A stretch of 64,000 nt of DNA. Source: Palsa-504 sp963800415. Its GTDB lineage: Bacteria; Actinomycetota; Actinomycetes; Streptosporangiales; Streptosporangiaceae. The position numbers were made by a program, and so were the translations under genes. The stretch's first letter is position 1, and the number at the start of each line of letters is the position of its first letter. The notes beneath the pieces are model-generated. The model was not told where the DNA came from and searched no databases. It saw only the letters and a program-made list of their open reading frames with translations. Below are positions 26,017 to 33,288 of the stretch, one piece after another. The stretch is from contig CAWDBS010000061.1 in assembly GCA_963800415.1 (NCBI GenBank), positions 1-64,000 of the forward strand, given 5' to 3'.

Positions 26017-27399
26017 ATGGACGTCCGTGGCTATGTCGAGGCGAACGCGCGCGCGTTCATCGACGACCTCAAGCAGTGGCTGGCGATCCCCTCGATCTCC
26101 GCTGACCCGGACCGGCACGCCGACGTGCGGCGCAGCGCCGAGTGGCTCGCCGGGCACCTGCGCGCGGCCGGCTTCCCGGTTACCCAGATCCTGCAGACCG
26201 GCGGGCTGCCCGCGGTGTTCGCCGAATGGCCGGCCGCGGACCCGGCCGCCCCGACGGTGCTGGTGTACGGCCATCATGACGTCCAGCCGGCGGAGCCGCT
26301 CGAGGAGTGGGACAGCCCGCCGTTCGAGCCCGCCGAGCGCGACGGCCTGCTGCTGGGCCGGGGCGCCTCGGATGACAAGGGCCAGGTGCTCATCCATTCC
26401 CTCGGCGTGCGCGCCGCTCTGGCCGCGGCCTCGGCTGCGGCGCCTCCGGTCACCCTGAAGCTCATCGTCGAGGGCGAGGAGGAATCCGGCTCCGAGCACT
26501 TCGCGGACCTGCTCCGGCGCGAGCAGGCGCGGCTGGCCTGCGACGTGATCGTGATCAGCGACACCACCATGTGGGCCGCCGACGTGCCGTCCATGTGCAC
26601 CGGCATGCGCGGGCTGCTCCCGGTGGAGGTCACGCTGACCGGGCCGGTCCGCGACCTGCACTCCGGCTCGTTCGGCGGCGGCGTGCCGAACCCGCTGCAC
26701 GCGATGGCGAGCCTGCTGGCCGGCCTGCACGACGAGCAGGGCCGGGTCACCCTGCCCCGGTTCTACGACCGGGTGCTGCCGCTGTCCGAGCAGGAGCGTG
26801 ACCTGCTGGCCCGGCTGCCGTTCGACGAGAAGCACTGGCTCGCCGAGGCGGGCGAGAGCGGCGCCGCCTACGGCGAGCAGGGCTTCAGCACGCTGGAGCG
26901 GATCTGGGCCCGGCCGACCGCCGAGGTCAACGGCATGTGGGGCGGGCACACCGGGCCCGGCTCCAAGACCATCATCGGCAAGGCCGCGCACGCCAAGATC
27001 TCCTTCCGGCTGGTCGCCGACCAGGACCCGGCCGAGGTTGCCGCGGCCTTCCGGGAGTACGTGGCCGCGCGCACCCCGGACGGCCTGGCGGCCACGGTCG
27101 CCGTCCAGCCCGCGGTCCGGCCCTGCCACTCGCCCATCACCTCCCCGGCCGTACTGGCCGGCCGCCGCGCGATGCAGCGGGCATTCGGCCGCGAGGTGCT
27201 GTTCACCGCCGAAGGCGGCAGCGGCCCGGAGGCGGACCTGGCCGAGATCCTGGCGGCGCCGCTGGTGTTCGTCGCGGTCGGGCTGGACTCGGACCAGATC
27301 CATGCGCCGAACGAGAGCGTGGATCTGTCCTTGCTCCTGCGTGGGGCCGAGGCGTCGGCATACCTGTGGGACGAGCTAGCCCGCGCGGACCTCAGGTGA
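26017..27399 (+). CDS. M20-family dipeptidase/peptidase
   Basis: 460-residue zinc peptidase of the ArgE/DapE/CPG2 type. The first metal-binding motif is VLVYGHHDVQPAEP, followed by GRGASDDKGQ (bridging Asp), VEGEEESGS (catalytic Glu), and a dimerisation domain with DLHSGSFGGGVPNP. A late His in QIHAPNES completes the site. Such enzymes cleave dipeptides or remove N-acyl groups; the closest pattern is the non-specific dipeptidase group. It starts two bases after the PurM stop and overlaps the next GTG. Confidence 0.92.
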   Translation: MDVRGYVEANARAFIDDLKQWLAIPSISADPDRHADVRRSAEWLAGHLRAAGFPVTQILQTGGLPAVFAEWPAADPAAPTVLVYGHHDVQPAEPLEEWDSPPFEPAERDGLLLGRGASDDKGQVLIHSLGVRAALAAASAAAPPVTLKLIVEGEEESGSEHFADLLRREQARLACDVIVISDTTMWAADVPSMCTGMRGLLPVEVTLTGPVRDLHSGSFGGGVPNPLHAMASLLAGLHDEQGRVTLPRFYDRVLPLSEQERDLLARLPFDEKHWLAEAGESGAAYGEQGFSTLERIWARPTAEVNGMWGGHTGPGSKTIIGKAAHAKISFRLVADQDPAEVAAAFREYVAARTPDGLAATVAVQPAVRPCHSPITSPAVLAGRRAMQRAFGREVLFTAEGGSGPEADLAEILAAPLVFVAVGLDSDQIHAPNESVDLSLLLRGAEASAYLWDELARADLR

Positions 27400-28332
27400 C
27401 GCCGCTGGAGTCGCTCGCCCTGGCTCGCGGGACCGTCGACCGGGTGACCCATCGGCGGACCGACAAGGAGTGGCTGGACGCGGCCTGGGCCGATCCGCGC
27501 ACCCGGGTCCTGGTCGTCTCCGACGGGCGCGCACTGGTCCGGCTGGATGACGAGCATGCCGAGCTGATCTTCGTATCGCCGCGCGGAGGCGCCGGCCGGG
27601 ACCAGGTTCCTGCTCGGCCAGGACGCCGACGCCGTGGTGTACTTCGGGGTCTCCGGGGACCTGCCTGCCGCGCTCCCCCCGAGCCCCCCCGAGGCTCGCG
27701 CCCTAGCACTGCGCGAGGTGGGGTCGCTGCTCGGCGACCGCGACGCGGGCCTGCTCACGCACGCGGTGGCGCTGGCCATCTGGCACGACACGCATACGCA
27801 CTGCCCGCTGGACGGGACGCCCACCGTGCCCGACCCCGGCGGCCACTCGACCAGGTGCCCCGCGGACGGCACCGAGCACTTCCCGCGCACCGATCCCGCC
27901 GTCATCATGCTGGTGACCGACCCGGACGACCGGTGCCTGCTGGCCAGGAACGCCGCCTGGCCGGGGCGCCGGGTGTCGATACTGGCCGGGTTCGTCGATC
28001 CGGGGGAGTCCGCCGAGCAGGCCGTGATCCGCGAAGTGGCCGAGGAGACGCAGATCAAGGTCACGAACGTCCGCTACGTCGGCAGCCAGCCCTGGCCGAT
28101 GCCGCGCAGCCTGATGCTCGGCTTCCGCGCCGAAGCCCCGGCGGGTCAGGCCATCGTGGTGGACCGCGACGAGATCGCCGAGGCGCACTGGTTCAGCCGG
28201 GACGAACTGCTCGCCGCCATCAAGGCGCGGCAGATCGCGCTGCCGCCCCCGGTGTCGATCGCCAGGCACATCATCGAGTCCTGGTTCGGCGGGCCGCTGC
28301 CGTCGACCTGGACCGAACCGCGCCCGTCCTGA
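27396..28332 (+). CDS. nudC: NudC-like NADH pyrophosphatase/deNADding Nudix enzyme, one frameshift
   Basis: The Nudix box GFVDPGESAEQAVIREVAEE is complete and is followed by SQPWPMPRSLMLGF, the NudC signature for NAD(H) and NAD-capped RNA. The zinc ribbon is weak: HCPLDG and RCPADG keep one Cys each where CxxC pairs are usual. GTG 27396 overlaps the peptidase stop. The N-terminal part (to about 27600) and the remainder are in different frames; removing one G from the GGG run at about 27598 joins them as GAGRTRFLLGQDADAVVYFG. Probably a sequence error. Confidence 0.85.
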
Positions 28333-28341
28333 CCCCGTAAG

Positions 28342-29622
28342 GTGTCCAGCGTGAATGTGCACTCCGAGGTGCGGCCGCGAACCAACTGGGCGGGCAACAT
28401 CACGTTCGCGGCGCCGGACTTCTACCGCCCGGCCGCGGTCCGCGAGCTGCAGGCCGTCGTCGCGCGCGCCCGCCAGCTCCGCGTCCTGGCCACCGGCCAT
28501 TCCTTCAACGACATGGCCGACTCGCCCGGCGCCCAGGTCAGCCTGGCCGGACTGCCGCCGGACGTGGAGGTCGACTCGGCCGCCTCGCTCGTCCGGGTCG
28601 CGGCCGGCCTGAGCTACGCCGGGCTGGCTTCCCGGCTGGACGCGAAGGGCTTCGCGCTGCGCAACCTGGCCTCGCTGCCGCACATCTCGGTGGCCGGCGC
28701 CTGCGCGACCGCCACCCACGGCTCCGGGGCCGCCAACCAGAACCTGGCCGCGGCCATCACCGCCCTGGAGCTCGTCACCGCCGAGGGGGACATCGTGGAG
28801 TTCCGCCGCGGCGAGGACTCCTTCCCCGGCACCGTCGTGCACCTCGGCGCGCTGGGCGTGGTCACCCGCCTGGTCCTGGAGGTGGTGCCGTCCTTCGACG
28901 TCAGCCAGCGGGTCTACGAGGGCCTGCCGCTGGAGGTACTGGACGACCACTTCGCCGAGATCATGGCGAGCGGCTACAGCGTGAGCATGTTCACCGACTG
29001 GCGTGCCCCACGCCTCACCCAGCTCTGGATCAAGAGCCTGGACTCCTCCGTCCCCTCAATCACGCAAGCCCCGTGGTTTGCCGCGCCGGCCGCCCCGGCC
29101 GCGCGGAACCCGGTGCCCGGCCTGCCGCCAGACACCTGCACCGAGCAACTGGGCGTGCCTGGCCCGTGGTTCGAGCGACTGCCGCACTTCCGGCCCGGGT
29201 TCACCCCGAGCGCGGGCGACGAGCTGCAGTCGGAGTACCTGCTGCCCGCCGAGCACGCGGTGCCCGCCCTGCAAGCGCTGAACCAGGTCCGCGACCGCAT
29301 CGCCGCGGTGCTGCGGATCTGCGAGGTCCGCAGGATCGCCGCCGACGATCTGTGGCTGAGCCCCTGCTACCGGCAGGACAGCGTGGCCTTCCACTTCACC
29401 TGGATCCCCGACACCGCCTCGGTACTGCCCGTGGTGGCCCTGGTGGAGCGGCAACTGGCCCCGTTCGCCGCGCGGCCGCACTGGGGCAAGGTCTTCACCG
29501 CCACGCCGGCCGAACTCCACTCCCACTACGAGCGCCTGCCGGACTTCCTGGATCTCGCGCGGCACTACGACCCGGCAGGCAAGTTCCGCAACGCCTACAC
29601 CGCTCGCTACCTGGCCCGCTAG
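28342..29622 (+). CDS. aldO: Alditol (xylitol/sorbitol) oxidase, AldO family
   Basis: FAD-dependent oxidase of 426 residues very like Streptomyces coelicolor AldO, which oxidises the terminal CH-OH of polyols and makes H2O2. The covalent-flavin His is in ATGHSFNDMA; SLPHISVAGACATATHGSG forms the FAD loop; CEVRRIAADDLWLSP carries the active-site Glu and Arg; HWGKVFT the conserved Lys. No signal peptide. Start is GTG 28342 or nearby GTGs. The 3' 561 bp (29042-29602) are copied almost exactly about 1.06 kb downstream. Confidence 0.92.
   Translation: MSSVNVHSEVRPRTNWAGNITFAAPDFYRPAAVRELQAVVARARQLRVLATGHSFNDMADSPGAQVSLAGLPPDVEVDSAASLVRVAAGLSYAGLASRLDAKGFALRNLASLPHISVAGACATATHGSGAANQNLAAAITALELVTAEGDIVEFRRGEDSFPGTVVHLGALGVVTRLVLEVVPSFDVSQRVYEGLPLEVLDDHFAEIMASGYSVSMFTDWRAPRLTQLWIKSLDSSVPSITQAPWFAAPAAPAARNPVPGLPPDTCTEQLGVPGPWFERLPHFRPGFTPSAGDELQSEYLLPAEHAVPALQALNQVRDRIAAVLRICEVRRIAADDLWLSPCYRQDSVAFHFTWIPDTASVLPVVALVERQLAPFAARPHWGKVFTATPAELHSHYERLPDFLDLARHYDPAGKFRNAYTARYLAR
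29042..29602 (+). repeat. 561-bp direct repeat, copy 1 (3' half of aldO)
   Basis: Identical to 30103-30663 except for two substitutions seen by eye (GAGGTC/GAGATC and CCGGCAGGC/CCGGCCGGC). It begins at ACTCCTCCG and ends at GCCTACACCG; sequence on either side is unrelated or weakly similar. Confidence 0.93.
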
Positions 29623-29640
29623 CGCGCTAGCCTGGCCACT

Positions 29641-29973
29641 GTGTCGCCGGAGGGGACGGCTGCCTACGACGGCCTGACGGACCTGCCGCCGCTGGTGGCA
29701 CGCGCGGTCGGCATCGCGCGCGGGAGAACTTCGACGTGCTCGTGCCGCCCCGAACACGGGATGCCCCCTTCGACCTGCTGGTGCTGGACGGCGGCGCGCG
29801 CGGCAAGGGCGGCGGGATCGCGGCGGACGCGGACGCTGCTGCTCCGCCGAGGCGGCACGATCGTCATCGACGACCTGACCCGGGCCGCGGACTGGCTCCT
29901 GACCTGGCCGCCCTGGTGGCCACCCGCCGCTACCAGCGCGCGCCGGGCTCGCGTAGCAGCGCCGCACGGGGAT
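29641..29973 (+). pseudogene. Remnant of a SAM-dependent O-methyltransferase with an internal deletion
   Basis: Translation in shifting frames gives LPPLVARAVGIAR, SCRPEHG, then PFDLLVLDGGARGK, LLRRGGTIVIDDLT and LAALVATRRYQRA. These are the start and the end of a class I methyltransferase of the small O-methyltransferase type. The SAM-binding glycine-rich part that should lie between SCRPEHG and PFDLLVLDGG is absent, and frames change several times. It lies between the two copies of the aldO repeat. Confidence 0.55.
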
Positions 29974-30102
29974 CCGCGCGCTTAGAGGTGGCTTGCTGCC
30001 CTGGCGAGACACCGGCGGATAAGGCTGATGCCGCCGCGGTGCCCTCGATTGCCGGAGGGGCGGCGGATGGAGGCAGCTGTGCCTTCATCCGGGCCAGCTC
30101 GC

Positions 30103-30683
30103 ACTCCTCCGTCCCCTCAATCACGCAAGCCCCGTGGTTTGCCGCGCCGGCCGCCCCGGCCGCGCGGAACCCGGTGCCCGGCCTGCCGCCAGACACCTGC
30201 ACCGAGCAACTGGGCGTGCCTGGCCCGTGGTTCGAGCGACTGCCGCACTTCCGGCCCGGGTTCACCCCGAGCGCGGGCGACGAGCTGCAGTCGGAGTACC
30301 TGCTGCCCGCCGAGCACGCGGTGCCCGCCCTGCAAGCGCTGAACCAGGTCCGCGACCGCATCGCCGCGGTGCTGCGGATCTGCGAGATCCGCAGGATCGC
30401 CGCCGACGATCTGTGGCTGAGCCCCTGCTACCGGCAGGACAGCGTGGCCTTCCACTTCACCTGGATCCCCGACACCGCCTCGGTACTGCCCGTGGTGGCC
30501 CTGGTGGAGCGGCAACTGGCCCCGTTCGCCGCGCGGCCGCACTGGGGCAAGGTCTTCACCGCCACGCCGGCCGAACTCCACTCCCACTACGAGCGCCTGC
30601 CGGACTTCCTGGATCTCGCGCGGCACTACGACCCGGCCGGCAAGTTCCGCAACGCCTACACCGACCGCTACCTGGCTGGTTAG
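30103..30683 (+). pseudogene. Partial duplicate of the alditol oxidase gene (C-terminal half only)
   Basis: Encodes the last 190 or so residues of AldO, from SVPSITQAPWF to DRYLAG and a stop. The FAD-binding half, including the covalent His, is missing, and the upstream sequence in frame comes from methyltransferase debris. It cannot be an active oxidase by itself. The end (DRYLAG) differs from the full gene (ARYLAR). Confidence 0.85.
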
Positions 30684-30739
30684 GCCGCTCGTTTCCCGAT
30701 GCCGTGGCGGGTTTCTGGCCTCCCGGTCCGACCGGCGGG

Positions 30740-30755
30740 CGACCGATATCGGTCG
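30740..30755. terminator. 16-bp perfect palindrome between convergent genes
   Basis: CGACCGATATCGGTCG lies between the aldO duplicate and the convergent DUF1349 gene, immediately next to the latter's stop. A wider pairing CCGACCG...CGGTCGG is also possible. It may act as a two-way terminator. Confidence 0.4.
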
Positions 30756-30756
30756 G

Positions 30757-31395
30757 CTAGCTGCCGTCGCGCAGGTTCTCCGGCGCACCGGGACCGAAGG
30801 TGATGTGGTCGAACGTGGCCGCGCACCCCTGACCGGTGGGGGACTGGGCCAGGAAGCCGACCCGGACCAGTTCGGCGGCATCCCCGCTGAGCGCGAAGTA
30901 GCGCACCAGTCGCCACCACGCGCCGTCGGTGGAGGCGTGGAAGGCCCAGGCCGCGCCGGACCGGGTGATCCGCAGCCACAGGGTGCGGCCGTCCACCTCG
31001 AAGGAGTTGCAGTCATCCGAGGTCCCCCTGGTCACCACCGTGACCGCGGTGGGCGTGAGTTGCGGCGAGTACTCCAAGCAGAGCTTGGCCCACTGCCGTT
31101 CGGCCGCGTGCAGCAGCAGGACCCCCGCGTCGTACATGCTGCCGAACTCCACGCTGACCTGTGCCGCGAGCGTGAAGTCGCCCGCCGGGGGCAGGCCCAC
31201 GAACCGGCCGGCGTCGGGAACCGGCCCGGGGTCGGTCCCGGCGGGATCGACGAACATGTCCGTGCCCGCCGCGGCCGTCAGCGTCAGCACGCCGCTCCGG
31301 ACCCGGCAGCCGGGCGGCGGGCTGCCCGCCGGCTCGAGCGCGAACGGCAGCGAGGGCAGCTTCAGTGCGGTCACCAGCGTAGTTTGCCACGACAT
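30757..31395 (-). CDS. DUF1349 (concanavalin-like beta-sandwich) protein
   Basis: 212 residues with no signal peptide. Typical DUF1349 features: FVGLPPAGDFTLAAQVSVEF, YDAGVLLLHAAERQWAKLCLEYSP, and WLRITRSGAAWAFHAS near the C-terminus, ending in GFLAQSPTGQGCAATFDHI. The fold is a lectin/glucanase-type jelly roll; the ligand and role are unknown. The ATG at 31395 (MSWQTTLV) is preferred over longer in-frame starts. Convergent with the aldO duplicate. Confidence 0.85.
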   Translation of the reverse strand: MSWQTTLVTALKLPSLPFALEPAGSPPPGCRVRSGVLTLTAAAGTDMFVDPAGTDPGPVPDAGRFVGLPPAGDFTLAAQVSVEFGSMYDAGVLLLHAAERQWAKLCLEYSPQLTPTAVTVVTRGTSDDCNSFEVDGRTLWLRITRSGAAWAFHASTDGAWWRLVRYFALSGDAAELVRVGFLAQSPTGQGCAATFDHITFGPGAPENLRDGS

Positions 31396-31413
31396 GCGCC
31401 AGACGCGGCACGG

Positions 31414-31700
31414 CTGTCGTGGAAGTGCCAGCTGACCGCGGGTACCGCGCGGGAGCACGTCCGGGTGGCCCGGGCGCTGACCCGGATCCCCACCCCCGAG
31501 ACTGAGCGGGGCCCGGCCGAGATCGCCGGGCCGATGACGGGGAACCAGCTGGAGCGGTTCGCCCGCGCCGAGCAGGCCACGCCCGACCGGGCGCGCACGT
31601 TCGACGATCCCGGCGACTGCGACCGGCTGACCCTGCTCAAGGCCCGTTACGAGCCGGCTGACATGTTCCGTGCCAGCCCGATCATTCCGCGCGCCAGCGA
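31414..31700 (+). pseudogene. C-terminal remnant of a BBE-type FAD oxidase
   Basis: One frame reads RARTFDDPGDCDRLTLLKARYEPADMFRASPII. A segment of the form D-R-L-x-x-L-K-A-x-Y-D/E-P-x-x-x-F-R is the usual end of berberine-bridge-enzyme-like flavoproteins. No FAD-binding part is present upstream, where the DUF1349 gene lies on the other strand. Assigned from this short match only. Confidence 0.4.
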
Positions 31701-31737
31701 AACACGACTGAAAGAGCCAGCCAGAGCCGGATGCCAT

Positions 31738-31776
31738 TTGACAGCCCGAGGAAGCATATGTAAGTTTAATCTTACA
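31738..31776 (+). promoter_or_regulatory. Promoter with overlapping operator for the HTH-MMPL operon
   Basis: TTGACA (31738-31743) and TAAGTT (31761-31766) are 17 bp apart, a near-ideal housekeeping promoter. TGTAAGTTTAATCTTACA (31759-31776) is a perfect inverted repeat with 6-bp arms and a 6-bp centre that covers the -10. It is the obvious operator for the HTH protein encoded next, giving autorepression. Confidence 0.75.
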
Positions 31777-31786
31777 GGTGAAGAAA

Positions 31787-32140
31787 ATGACTGAAACACA
31801 CACCAGCGAGGAGCTGCTCGCCACGCTGACCGCCATCGCGCACCCCTTCCGGCTGCGGATCATCGCGGAGCTCGCGGGCGGGCGAGTGCACGTCAGCGAG
31901 CTGGCGCGCCGGCTCGGCATGTCCAGGCCGCTGCTGTACATGCACCTGGACCGGCTGGAGAAGGCGGGCCTGGTGACCGGGCATCTGGAGCTGTCCGATG
32001 ACGGTAAGGCCATGAAGTACTTCGAGCTGGTCCCCTTCGAGGTGCGCGTCACGGCCGAGACGGTCCTCAGCGCGCTCGCCGAAGGCGAAGACGAAGGCAA
32101 CGGGGCGCAGGCTCTTAAAACGGAGGAGAGCGACCAATGA
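31787..32140 (+). CDS. ArsR-like winged-helix transcriptional regulator
   Basis: About 117 residues. The winged helix-turn-helix is AIAHPFRLRIIAEL, then HVSELARRLGMSRPLLYMHL and DRLEKAGLVTG. No Cys-rich metal site is seen, so it is not an evident metal sensor. ATG 31787 has AGGTGAAG upstream; the GTG at 31778 is inside the operator and less likely. The stop overlaps the next ATG by 4 bp. It probably represses its own operon, which ends with an MMPL exporter, in answer to an unknown ligand. Confidence 0.88.
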   Translation: MTETHTSEELLATLTAIAHPFRLRIIAELAGGRVHVSELARRLGMSRPLLYMHLDRLEKAGLVTGHLELSDDGKAMKYFELVPFEVRVTAETVLSALAEGEDEGNGAQALKTEESDQ

Positions 32141-32412
32141 CACACATGACCACAACGCTGGCCTCAAGCGGCGCCAACTACACCCCGATCGGCATCCTGC
32201 TGGCGATCTTCGTGCCGATCTGCGCGGCGGTCGCGGTGATCGTCTGGAACTACTACCGGCTGCAGCGGCACCGCGCCGACGCCGTCGCGATGGCGTCCTA
32301 CCGCAAGCTGGCCGAAGAGGCGGTGGCGAACATGGCCGAGCTGCGCGCCGAGATGGCCAAGCTGGCCGAGCACGTCAGCGCCGTCGAGCAGCTGATGCGA
32401 GACGTGGGATGA
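32137..32412 (+). CDS. Small membrane protein with a cytoplasmic coiled coil
   Basis: 91 residues: one membrane helix (PIGILLAIFVPICAAVAVIVW, about 16-36) and then a charged helical region (YRKLAEEAVANMAELRAEMA) likely to form a coiled coil. No family recognised. It overlaps the genes on both sides by 4 bp, so it is an integral part of the operon with the HTH regulator and MMPL protein, perhaps as an accessory or sensor of the exporter. Confidence 0.8.
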   Translation: MTHMTTTLASSGANYTPIGILLAIFVPICAAVAVIVWNYYRLQRHRADAVAMASYRKLAEEAVANMAELRAEMAKLAEHVSAVEQLMRDVG

Positions 32413-33188
32413 GCACCGCGATGAACGCCCTGAGCCTGCGCCGCGATCCCATCCGGCTCGTGCTGTCCAGGGGCCTCTGGGCGGGCGCCTGGTACCTGCT
32501 CGCCTACCAGGTCATCGGCTGGGTGCTGTTCGCGATCGCGCTGAGCGCCGTGCTCACTGGCGCGGTTCTCAGCTTCACCCTGGCCGGGCTGCCGGTGCTT
32601 GTCGCCGCCGCCGCGACGATCAGCTGGTGCGCGAACGTCGAGCGGGCCAGGCTGCGCACCGTGGACCCCGAACCCGTCATCGGCCGGTACCGCGAACCCG
32701 TCGGCCCCGGCGTCATGAACCGGCTGCGGACCCGCTGGCGGGACCCCGCGACCTGGCGCGACGTCGCCTACCTGCTCGGCGTGTTCGTCCCGCTGGCCGC
32801 ACTCGACCTCATCGTCTTGGCGGTCTGGCTGGTGTTCCTCGCCGGGATCACGCTGCCCATCTGGTACTGGGCGCCGTGGCAAGAAGTCCACGGCGTGCGA
32901 TACCACGGCTACCAGATCGGCTACTTCCCGAACGGACCGCACGGCCACCCCGGATACGGCCTCTACGTCGACACGCTGCCGAAGGCGCTGCTCGCCGCCG
33001 CCGTCTTCCTGATCTTGTTCCTGCTGTTCAACTACGTCCTGGTCGCGACCGCCCGCGCGCACGCCACCGTTGCCCGCGTGCTGCTGCACGCCCCGGCAGA
33101 CCCGCTCAGGGAGGCAAAGGAGGTACTCAGCCGTCCCGGCCCGCTCAACGAGTTCAATCCAGGCGAATTTATCCCGAACGGACCGTAG
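32409..33188 (+). CDS. Stand-alone putative sensor-domain membrane protein
   Basis: 259 residues with four to five membrane helices in pairs. It looks like the 'putative sensor' domain usually found at the N-terminus of actinobacterial histidine kinases: short RDPIRLVLSRGLWAGAWYLLAY start, GLPVLVAAAATISW, and the second helical pair after WRDVAYLLGVFVPLAALD. No kinase domain follows. ATGA overlap with the gene before it. In this operon it may sense the MMPL substrate or membrane state. Confidence 0.75.
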   Translation: MSTAMNALSLRRDPIRLVLSRGLWAGAWYLLAYQVIGWVLFAIALSAVLTGAVLSFTLAGLPVLVAAAATISWCANVERARLRTVDPEPVIGRYREPVGPGVMNRLRTRWRDPATWRDVAYLLGVFVPLAALDLIVLAVWLVFLAGITLPIWYWAPWQEVHGVRYHGYQIGYFPNGPHGHPGYGLYVDTLPKALLAAAVFLILFLLFNYVLVATARAHATVARVLLHAPADPLREAKEVLSRPGPLNEFNPGEFIPNGP

Positions 33189-33288
33189 CCGACTGTCCCC
33201 GCCCACGAGGGTCCAGCTCACGGGCGGGGACCAGGCCGCGGCCAACTCGCACGGCAAACACCTACTGCGCCAACAGAAAGGGACTCCC

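Noticed and set aside
30805..31794. 329-codon plus-strand frame across the DUF1349 gene
   Set aside because: Most of it is the shadow of the minus-strand DUF1349 gene; only its last part resembles a BBE oxidase end.
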